NCBI GenBank assembly: GCA_934444895.1
Contig: CAKSDA010000082.1
Span: 1 to 7,030 of the forward strand
Direction: 5' to 3'
From: an uncultured Eubacteriales bacterium
GTDB lineage: Bacteria > Bacillota > Clostridia > Oscillospirales > Acutalibacteraceae
Length of the DNA: 7,030 nucleotides
Shown here one piece after another: positions 1-6,000 of this stretch; position 1 is the first letter of the stretch; each line of letters begins with the position of its first letter. The notes under the pieces are model-generated. The model was not told the DNA's origin and ran no database searches. It saw only the letters and a list, made by a program, of their open reading frames with translations. The position numbers and the translations under genes were made by a program.

Positions 1-223
1 CACCTAGAAGATACTCCTGCCTGTCCAATTTTTTTGTAGTATTTTGACTGTTTATATATACTGTAAATTCGCTTACATCCTTTAATTCGGATGTTTGCAC
101 CTCGCTCACTGTCTTGCCTGAACTTGTATTGCCGGTTTTATTTTTATTTTCCATTGCAAGAAGCGGCATTAAAAGGAATGCCAGCAGCAAAATTATTGTG
201 ATAATTAAATATACATTCTTCAC
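1..223 (-). CDS. spoIID: SpoIID/LytB-domain protein, probable stage II sporulation protein D (N-terminal part, cut by window edge)
   Basis: Only the first 74 codons are visible; the frame is still open at base 1. The start is GTG at 221-223, chosen because a strong Shine-Dalgarno GGAGGA (minus strand, 231-236) sits 7 bases upstream. Residues 4-23 form one hydrophobic segment (VYLIITIILLLAFLLMPLLA) after a single Lys, fitting a signal anchor or uncleaved signal peptide. A polar Asn/Thr/Ser/Lys-rich linker (25-50) follows. Then FTVYINSQ (53-60) and LDRQEYLLG (66-74) match the opening strand and the '(L)xxEYLxGV' motif that begin the SpoIID domain. In the known family, SpoIID is a membrane-anchored peptidoglycan lytic transglycosylase that works with SpoIIP and SpoIIM in the mother cell during forespore engulfment. 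The catalytic region lies outside the window. It could instead be a LytB-like paralogue with the same domain, so the exact gene name is less certain than the domain call. Confidence 0.72.
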   Translation of the reverse strand, partial: MKNVYLIITIILLLAFLLMPLLAMENKNKTGNTSSGKTVSEVQTSELKDVSEFTVYINSQNTTKKLDRQEYLLG

Positions 224-230
224 TTTTTTA

Positions 231-236
231 TCCTCC
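231..236 (-). promoter_or_regulatory. Shine-Dalgarno site of the SpoIID-like gene
   Basis: Reads GGAGGA on the minus strand, 7 bases before the GTG at 221-223. It fixes the start of a gene that has no ATG near its N-terminus; the hydrophobic anchor begins immediately after that GTG. Confidence 0.8.
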
Positions 237-276
237 GTGCTTTTCGGCTTTTTTAAATAATATGCCGATTTTTCAA

Positions 277-284
277 ATTGTATA
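277..284 (-). promoter_or_regulatory. Possible sigma-E-type -10 element for the SpoIID-like gene
   Basis: The minus strand reads TATACAAT here, one base different from the sigma-E -10 consensus CATACAAT known from Bacillus; spoIID is a classic sigma-E gene. It lies about 54 bases upstream of the GTG start. The weak point is the -35: the nearest ATATT-like match (303-307) is 18 bases away, longer than the usual 13-15. This is a suggestion only. Confidence 0.28.
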
Positions 285-433
285 CCGAAAGACAAATAAA
301 GAAATATATATAGAATGTTCAAACGGCTCAGGCTGACGCCCCCACAAATATTACAAGACTAAAAGTGCTGAAACATCATTGTTTTTATGGTTGAATTATA
401 CCGGTTTGTCCGGACTTCTTACAGTAGAACAGA

Positions 434-477
434 AAAGCGTTCCCTGCAAGCCTTACCGGGCATGCAAAGAACGCTTT
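434..477 (-). terminator. Rho-independent terminator after galE, possibly bidirectional
   Basis: A long inverted repeat: AAAGCGTTC (434-442) pairs perfectly with GAACGCTTT (469-477). Inside it TGCA (445-448) pairs with TGCA (463-466), and GCC (450-452) with GGC (459-461 region GGGC), leaving a small loop. On the minus strand it lies about 50 bases after the galE stop and is followed by TTTTCTGTTCT, a moderate U-rich tail. On the plus strand the tail is also strong (ATTTTTAACTTTATTT from 478), so it could stop transcription from both sides. Confidence 0.72.
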
Positions 478-527
478 ATTTTTAACTTTATTTATAATTT
501 TATTTTTAATTTAACTATATAATTGCA

Positions 528-1541
528 TTAGTTGTCGTATCCGTTGGGATTATTTTTTTGCCATCTCCAACTGTCCTCGCACATTTTCTCAATTGAATAT
601 TTAGCTTTCCAGTTAAGAAGCCTTTCCGCTTTTTCAGCATTTGCATAAACCTCGTCAGGATCGCCCGGGCGTCTTGGATCTATAACAAACGGAATTTTTA
701 CGCCTGAAGCCTTTTCAAATGCATCTTTAAGCTGTAAAACACTGGTTCCGTTGCCGGTTCCCAAATTAATCGCTTCGCATCCATTGGTACCGCAAACCCA
801 GTTTACCGCCTTTACATGGCCCTCAGCCAGATCAACAACATGAATATAGTCACGAACGCCTGTACCGTCAACGGTATCATAATCGTTGCCGAAAACATGG
901 AGTTTTTCAAGCTTACCTACGGCAACCTGAGAAATGTAGGGCATGAGATTATTAGGTATTCCTTTTGGATCCTCACCGATTGTTCCGCTTTCATGCGCTC
1001 CGATAGGATTAAAGTATCTAAGTAAAGCAATACTCCAGCTGTTATCACTTGCTGAAAGATCTCTTAAAATTTCTTCAATAAACAATTTTGTGCGTCCGTA
1101 AGGATTTATAGCACCTATCGGCATTTCTTCGGTAAGAGGCATTGTTTTTGTAAATCCGTAAACAGTTGCCGAACTGGAAAAAACCAACTTTTTAACATTG
1201 AATTCGCGCATAACATTACACAAAACCAATGTGCTTATAAGATTATTATCATAATATTCAAGCGGCTTTGCAACAGATTCTCCAACAGCTTTAAGACCGG
1301 CAAAATGAATTACGGCCTCAATTTCATTTTCCTTAAAAATGTTTTTAAGAGCCGCTTCGTCTCTTATATCACAGTTATAATATTTAATACTTTTACCTAC
1401 GATTTTTTCAACCCTGCTTAACGACTCTTCCTTACTGTTGCAAAAGTTATCCGCAACAATAGGCTCCATGCCGGCATTTATTAAAGAGATTAATGTGTGG
1501 CTGCCTATATAACCTGCGCCGCCGGTCACCAAAACTTTCAC
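528..1541 (-). CDS. galE: UDP-glucose 4-epimerase
   Basis: A complete 337-residue cytoplasmic enzyme, one residue shorter than the 338 of E. coli GalE. It interconverts UDP-glucose and UDP-galactose using bound NAD+, linking galactose catabolism (Leloir pathway) to synthesis of surface glycans. Visible hallmarks: Rossmann dinucleotide motif GGAGYIG at 7-13; HFAGLKAVGES at 79-89; FSSSATVYG at 121-129 with the conserved catalytic-site Ser; the YxxxK pair Tyr148/Lys152 in NPYGRTK; LLRYFNPIGAH at 173-183; and GVRDYIHVVDLAEGH at 228-242. The start codon is GTG (1539-1541), supported by Shine-Dalgarno GGGAGG at 1550-1555 with an 8-base gap. That site lies within the last codons of the upstream DUF1015 gene, only 3 bases away, suggesting coupled translation. 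The residue aligned with E. coli Tyr299, which limits substrate size, is Val298, so N-acetylated UDP-sugars may also be accepted (inference). Confidence 0.96.
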   Translation of the reverse strand: MKVLVTGGAGYIGSHTLISLINAGMEPIVADNFCNSKEESLSRVEKIVGKSIKYYNCDIRDEAALKNIFKENEIEAVIHFAGLKAVGESVAKPLEYYDNNLISTLVLCNVMREFNVKKLVFSSSATVYGFTKTMPLTEEMPIGAINPYGRTKLFIEEILRDLSASDNSWSIALLRYFNPIGAHESGTIGEDPKGIPNNLMPYISQVAVGKLEKLHVFGNDYDTVDGTGVRDYIHVVDLAEGHVKAVNWVCGTNGCEAINLGTGNGTSVLQLKDAFEKASGVKIPFVIDPRRPGDPDEVYANAEKAERLLNWKAKYSIEKMCEDSWRWQKNNPNGYDN

Positions 1542-1544
1542 TGC

Positions 1545-2816
1545 TTATTCCTCCCAAAAAAATTTATTGATAACTAAGCCTGTTATCAGCTTAGGGTAAA
1601 AATATGTGGATTTTTGCGGCATTTTTTCGCCGGAAAGTCCGACATCCGCAATTTGGGAAACTCTTGTAGGATTAAGGAAAAATGCACAATTGCAACCGTC
1701 GTCCACTTTTTTTACCGCGTCGTCAAAACTTCTGGTATAGCTTAAGTTCAACTGTTTAGCCATATTTTCCTTATCAATTTTAAGTATCCGCTCCAAAATC
1801 ATGCTATGCAAAACCGAAACATCCAGTTTTTTAAGGGAATCTCCCGCTTGCGGCATGAAGGAATCCAAATTTAAATTTTCTTTCGGAGAAATCGCATAAA
1901 AGTTTTTATTACAATATAATCCAAAAGAAATTCTCCCGTTATTATACTCTTCTTTCATATGCTTTTCAAGAGATTTTTTATCTGTTTTCTTTGAAATTGT
2001 AAAGTTTTCTTTACAGCTTTCAATTAAAGCGTCTCCGTTAAAGTTTTCAATGGAGTGAACTATTCTGTGAGTGGGAAATACAACCAGACCGTCGCATTGC
2101 ATGGGGACCAGCATCATCATTATGTAATCGCTTACTAAATTATCTTTTCCCAGCTTTGCCCTCATATAATCCCTGAATTTTATTCCGGTTTCATAGCGAT
2201 GATGACCGTCTGCTATAAATAAAGTCTTATTTTTAAAATACTCGGTAATTTTTTCTGTATTATTTGTTATCCAAAGCTTGTGAGTAACTCCCTCACTATC
2301 TGAAAAATTATATATCGGATCCGACGCGGAACTTTTTTCGATTTCATCTGTAATTTTATTTTTATCGTCATCAAAAAGACAGTATATATTACTGAAGTTG
2401 CAACCGGTGGCGCACATTAAATGAAATCTGTCATCTTTTGCGGCAGAAAGGGTGTTTTCATGCGGTATAACAACCTTTTGTGAAAAGTCGGTCACCTTTA
2501 CCCTCGCAATAATTCCCTTTAGCGTATACGGAGCATTATCAACAAAAAAATCTTCTTCGTAAATATAAAAGCTTTCTTTGTCTTCCCTTTTCATAATCCC
2601 GTTTTTAAGCCAGTCGGAAAGCGTATCTCCCGCTTGCTTATACACATCGTCTCCCTCTTTGGGCAATTCAAGTCTTATAATATTATACTTATTTTTCTGA
2701 ATGAAACTTTTTCTTTCTTCCTCGCTGATAATATCATACGGAGGGCAAACCAAATCGCTTATATTACCTGCTTTCTCAGTAAATCTGACACCCTTAAAAG
2801 GCTTGATTTCCGCCAA
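1545..2816 (-). CDS. DUF1015 family protein (function unknown), TTG start
   Basis: A complete protein of about 423 residues, close to the usual length for this widespread bacterial family. Counting from the TTG at 2814-2816: AEIKPFKGVRF (2-12), VCPPYD (23-28), NIIRLELP (45-52), VIPHENTL (116-123), IADGHHRYET (201-210) and GEKMPQKSTYFYPKL (396-410). These are in the order and form typical of DUF1015. No signal peptide or membrane segment is evident, so it is probably cytoplasmic. The in-frame ATG at 2832-2834 gives six more residues (MFGVIL), but I prefer TTG: GGAG at 2825-2828 lies 8 bases before it, the protein then begins MAEIKPFKG, and the promoter at 2847-2875 would place the transcript start only about 6 bases before the ATG. 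First gene of an operon with galE. Its biochemical role is unknown to me; the DGHHR motif is a plausible active-site feature. Confidence 0.9.
   Translation of the reverse strand: MAEIKPFKGVRFTEKAGNISDLVCPPYDIISEEERKSFIQKNKYNIIRLELPKEGDDVYKQAGDTLSDWLKNGIMKREDKESFYIYEEDFFVDNAPYTLKGIIARVKVTDFSQKVVIPHENTLSAAKDDRFHLMCATGCNFSNIYCLFDDDKNKITDEIEKSSASDPIYNFSDSEGVTHKLWITNNTEKITEYFKNKTLFIADGHHRYETGIKFRDYMRAKLGKDNLVSDYIMMMLVPMQCDGLVVFPTHRIVHSIENFNGDALIESCKENFTISKKTDKKSLEKHMKEEYNNGRISFGLYCNKNFYAISPKENLNLDSFMPQAGDSLKKLDVSVLHSMILERILKIDKENMAKQLNLSYTRSFDDAVKKVDDGCNCAFFLNPTRVSQIADVGLSGEKMPQKSTYFYPKLITGLVINKFFWEE
1550..1555 (-). promoter_or_regulatory. Shine-Dalgarno site of galE inside the end of the DUF1015 gene
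   Basis: The minus strand reads GGGAGG, overlapping the codons for the final Trp-Glu-Glu of the DUF1015 protein, 8 bases before the galE GTG. Ribosomes finishing the upstream gene stop at 1545-1547, on top of the galE initiation region, which fits translational coupling. Confidence 0.8.
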
Positions 2817-2824
2817 CAATATCA

Positions 2825-2828
2825 CTCC
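2825..2828 (-). promoter_or_regulatory. Shine-Dalgarno site that selects the TTG start of the DUF1015 gene
   Basis: Reads GGAG on the minus strand, 8 bases before TTG 2814-2816 and 5 bases before the adjacent in-frame TTG 2817-2819. No purine-rich site precedes the in-frame ATG at 2832-2834; its upstream bases are AT-only (TTTAAAATAA). Confidence 0.7.
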
Positions 2829-2846
2829 AAACATTTATTTTAAATA

Positions 2847-2875
2847 ATTTTACACTTGTTTTAATTATTAGTCAA
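2847..2875 (-). promoter_or_regulatory. Sigma-A-type promoter of the DUF1015-galE operon
   Basis: On the minus strand, -35 TTGACT (2870-2875) and -10 TAAAAT (2847-2852) are separated by exactly 17 bases; each differs from consensus at one position. Predicted transcription start is near 2840, giving a leader of roughly 24 bases to the TTG start. The spacer is AT-rich. It lies downstream of the hydrolase terminator, so the operon has its own promoter. Confidence 0.8.
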
Positions 2876-2885
2876 GAAAAAACAA

Positions 2886-2896
2886 TGATAAAATCA
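2886..2896. promoter_or_regulatory. Small palindrome just upstream of the operon -35
   Basis: TGAT-AAA-ATCA, half-sites of 4 bases around a 3-base centre, ends 11 bases before the -35 box. The position would suit a regulator binding site, but in AT-rich DNA such a short palindrome can arise by chance and no known operator is recognised. Confidence 0.2.
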
Positions 2897-2902
2897 CTTT
2901 AA

Positions 2903-2918
2903 ACAGCCGAAGGGCTGT
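2903..2918 (-). terminator. Short second hairpin, possible back-up terminator
   Basis: ACAGCC (2903-2908) pairs perfectly with GGCTGT (2913-2918) around a 4-base loop. On the minus strand it is followed by TTTAAAGTGATTTTATC, an interrupted and weak U-tract. It lies after the main terminator of the hydrolase gene and before the operon promoter, so it may catch read-through, or it may be only a stem-loop. Confidence 0.35.
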
Positions 2919-2973
2919 CAATTGGCACTACAAACAGCGCTGCTAAAAACTTTGAAAAGATTAAAAATATTAC

Positions 2974-3014
2974 AAAAAATGCTCCGGCAAGCGGATTATT
3001 CTGCCTGCCGGAGT
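2974..3014 (-). terminator. Rho-independent terminator of the glycoside hydrolase gene
   Basis: CTCCGGCA (2982-2989) pairs perfectly with TGCCGGAG (3006-3013), with further inner pairing (GCGG 2991-2994 with CTGC 3001-3004, one G-T wobble) and an ATTATT loop. On the minus strand the stem is followed by CA and then six T (2974-2979). It lies about 53 bases after the stop codon of the hydrolase gene. This is a textbook intrinsic terminator. Confidence 0.9.
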
Positions 3015-3066
3015 TAAAGCTGATTTAAATTTTGCTTTATAATTTTATATTCGCTTTTTTGTTAAA

Positions 3067-6000
3067 TTATTCATTCATGTCAATAAGCGGATCGTCAACA
3101 TCTTCGGTAACATCCAAGAATGAATCCTCCCCACCCTTGCCGAATACATAAATTGCAAACGACATTGACGGAATACTGTCCATAAAGTTGTTCTCTGCCG
3201 GTAAAATTTCAACATCCGACAGTATTTGTTTTGCATCCTCGTTTTGAACAACATACTTAGGATTATACTGATATCTCTTTATTGATGTTGTAACGCTCTT
3301 TTCCATATTGAGTTTAATGTTTTGAGCAGCTGATTTTGTATTTATAACCAAAACTGCGTATTTTCCGTCATCGCGCTGGGTGCAGCTTGCGTATACTCCT
3401 GAGCTTGTGCTGACGGTAGTTTCAAAGATTTTTCCGCCCTTGCGGCTGCCCAAAAGTCTTGCAAGAAGGCCAAATCCGTAATAGTTAACATAAGGAGTAT
3501 AACCGCCTAAATACTGACCTCCGTTGCTTATATTGTAGTCATTGCGCGTGTTGTGAGAAATAAGTCTCGGTGCAAAGCCTGTTGCATGAACGCCGTCAAT
3601 AAACTCGCCGCCGGTAGATGTATGATTCGGCCAAAGCTGATCGAACAGTGCCCAGCACATAATCCTTTCAAGGCCGTTATTCATGCCTGAAGCAACCGCA
3701 ACCGCATTTTGAACCATTACATTTCCGTTTCTGTGATTTTCACGGCTTGTAAGATTAGGCGATGAGGATCCAAATTCATCTACCCAGAAATCCCCTGCGA
3801 AGTTATGCCTGTCAAGAACACTTCTGTATCCGCTATGGAATGAATCATAATAATCGGCATAGTATGTCTCGTCATCTATGTCATACTTAGTATTTCCGCT
3901 TGTACCCTTAGCATATTGATGTTGTGACAAAATATCAATAATTCCGTCATATTCAGGGTGGTTTTCAATATAGGTTAAGTAGTAATCAATCATAGTGCCG
4001 GTTCCGCTGCTGTTTCTCCAAACAAACTGGTTCGGTCCTACAATTTTATAATCGTTGCGTATACCTTTGCTCTCTAAAACATCGTTAAGGCCTTTAACCA
4101 TTTCAATATAGGTATCTGCATATTCTCCCTGAGGTTTTGTTTCGGTCTCATAGCTCGGCTCTGTAAAGGGAAGCAGGTATTCACTGTTGTAAATTCCTCT
4201 TTGTCTGAGCGCAAGAAGCAGCTGCGATGCCCATTCGCCGTAGCGGCGGGAAGCCTTTTGAATTCTGGTGGGATTTGTAAGGTCGGCAGACTCGCCGTAA
4301 ATATCCGAACCATCGCCGTAGAGATATGAAGCTCCGCATAAAATATCATTTGCGCTTGAGCTGTCAAAATCATTCTGGTAGAAGGTAATGTACCATCCTA
4401 CATTCCAAATAATGCTTATATCGCGCTTAGCAAGTTCTTTTGCCCATTTATAAACCGCCTGCATGTTTTCGCTGTCCCAATCCCATGAATTGGTCTGGCT
4501 GTTCCATGCATACTGAGACGGGATCATACTGCGAACACTTGCGATTCCGGACTCTTTAAGCCTATCCATTTCGGTTGCTATTTGCATACCGTTATAGGCT
4601 CTGCCGTAGTCATCATTCATAAACGCAAAGCAATGATAAACAGTTGCGTTCATACCCAAAAAGCTTGTGCTAAGCGGTGCCGAATTATTTTTCACTGTTA
4701 TGCTGGTGTCAACATAGGTGTCGGTATTTATGAAATGTGTATACAGAAAATCTCTGACGGCCTTTGTTTCGGCAAAGCTTCCGTCGCTCTTTTTGGCATT
4801 GTATGCAATTTTAGCAACACCCACAACCGAGGCTTCTGTAATATCTCCGTAGTATATTCCCTGCGTACCGCTTCCGTTTTCCAAAATTGCATATGGTCTT
4901 ATGCAATAATTTGAATTCAGGTATCTGTCGTTTATTCCGATCAATACACCGGTAAAAACTATACTCTTTTCTTCTGTGGTGAATACATGATCTATACTGT
5001 CATCAATGCTATAGGCAACACCCTTACGGCCAACAACACCGTTAGTGGTATTTTGATCCTTATCCACAATAAGCTCTTTTCCGCCGACTAAATCTTTACG
5101 AATTGCTATAGTTCCGTATTCAACTGCGCGGAGTCCGTATTCGTTACCGCTGCAAAGGAATTTTTTACTGATTGCGGTTTTAGATCTGAGACCCTGAGTG
5201 TTGTCATCGTCAACTCTTATAGAATGTCCGCGATATTCAAACAGGTCGTTTAAAATAACCGAATCGGTTTTAGTGGCTGTTACTTTATAGTTATCGATAT
5301 ATATAGTAGAAGCCGCATTAAGCATTAATGAAAGACAAGCAGTTGTATCCTTTTCGGCGGTATAGGTTATTGTAACAACAAAGTTTTCGCCTTTTCCGAT
5401 TACATTGCTTGTATTATCCTTTTTGCTTGTACAGGAATTATAATTGTAAATATTGAAACTTTTTATTCTGGTTCCGCTTACCGTTTCAAATGTTCCGTAA
5501 GCGTTTACAAGCTCCGGATTTGAAGTTGTGGGAGCATTATAAATTAAATTATTATGCTTTCCGTTTTCTGTTACCGCAAAATCAAAATATGCCGTAGAGT
5601 CATAATCCTTAAGATTTACCATAAAGCTGAATTTATAGGTAAAACCTTTCTTTACGGCGACAGGAGCGGCGTATACGTTTTTAAAGGTTTCGGTTGATGT
5701 GATTTTTCCGCAATAGTTTCCGGACATTGTAACATCGCTGCTTGGTGTAATTGAAATGCTTTGGGCTGTAGGATTCCAGCCGGTAGCGCTTCCGTTTTCA
5801 AAATTACCGTATACAAATCCGTTATTTACAGCGCTTGCACATTCCTCAATACTGAAGTTATCAATATATAAATGGCTGTCTGTTCCGGTATTAAAATTAT
5901 ACAGGAGCGAGAATTTAACATCCCTGTCGTTATCGGTCACAAAGTCAATTTCCGCCGTTTTCCAATCTCCGTTTGAACAGGATCCGTTAGACTCGTTAAA

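Larger units (their letters stand above)
224..527. other. Intergenic region between galE and the SpoIID-like gene
   Basis: About 300 bases with no supportable gene on either strand. It holds the SpoIID ribosome binding site (231-236), a possible sigma-E -10 (277-284), the hairpin closing the galE operon (434-477) and a very AT-rich stretch directly after the galE stop (478-527). An imperfect palindrome with TCAG/CTGA half-sites around one G lies at 328-336, and CCGG occurs twice (401-404 and 410-413). Neither is assigned a function. A TATAAT on the minus strand (395-400) has no credible -35. Confidence 0.6.

Noticed and set aside
244..272. Plus-strand terminator TCGGC...GCCGA followed by TTTTT
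   Set aside because: Only 5 paired bases around a 15-base AT-only loop, so weak; it lies in the leader of the SpoIID-like gene with no plus-strand gene to its left in the window.
816..1025. Plus-strand open frame opposite galE
   Set aside because: No ribosome binding site and lies wholly within the conserved coding part of galE.
2634..2843. Plus-strand open frame opposite the start of the DUF1015 gene
   Set aside because: Overlaps the conserved N-terminal motifs of DUF1015 and shows no independent coding signs.
2893..2921. Second promoter for the operon: a perfect TTGACA on the minus strand (2916-2921)
   Set aside because: At 17 bases downstream the sequence is AGTGAT, a poor -10, and the hexamer overlaps the hairpin at 2903-2918.
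2955..2962. Perfect 8-base palindrome CAGCGCTG
   Set aside because: Short and isolated between the terminators; no repeat elsewhere in the window and no known site recognised.
4074..4373. Second minus-strand frame inside the hydrolase barrel
   Set aside because: Out of frame with the catalytic region, which is continuous and carries the conserved motifs; no sign of a frameshift.
4582..4914. Plus-strand open frame of 110 codons opposite the hydrolase
   Set aside because: Cys/Ile/Val-rich composition, no ribosome binding site and full overlap with a well-supported protein; an antisense shadow.
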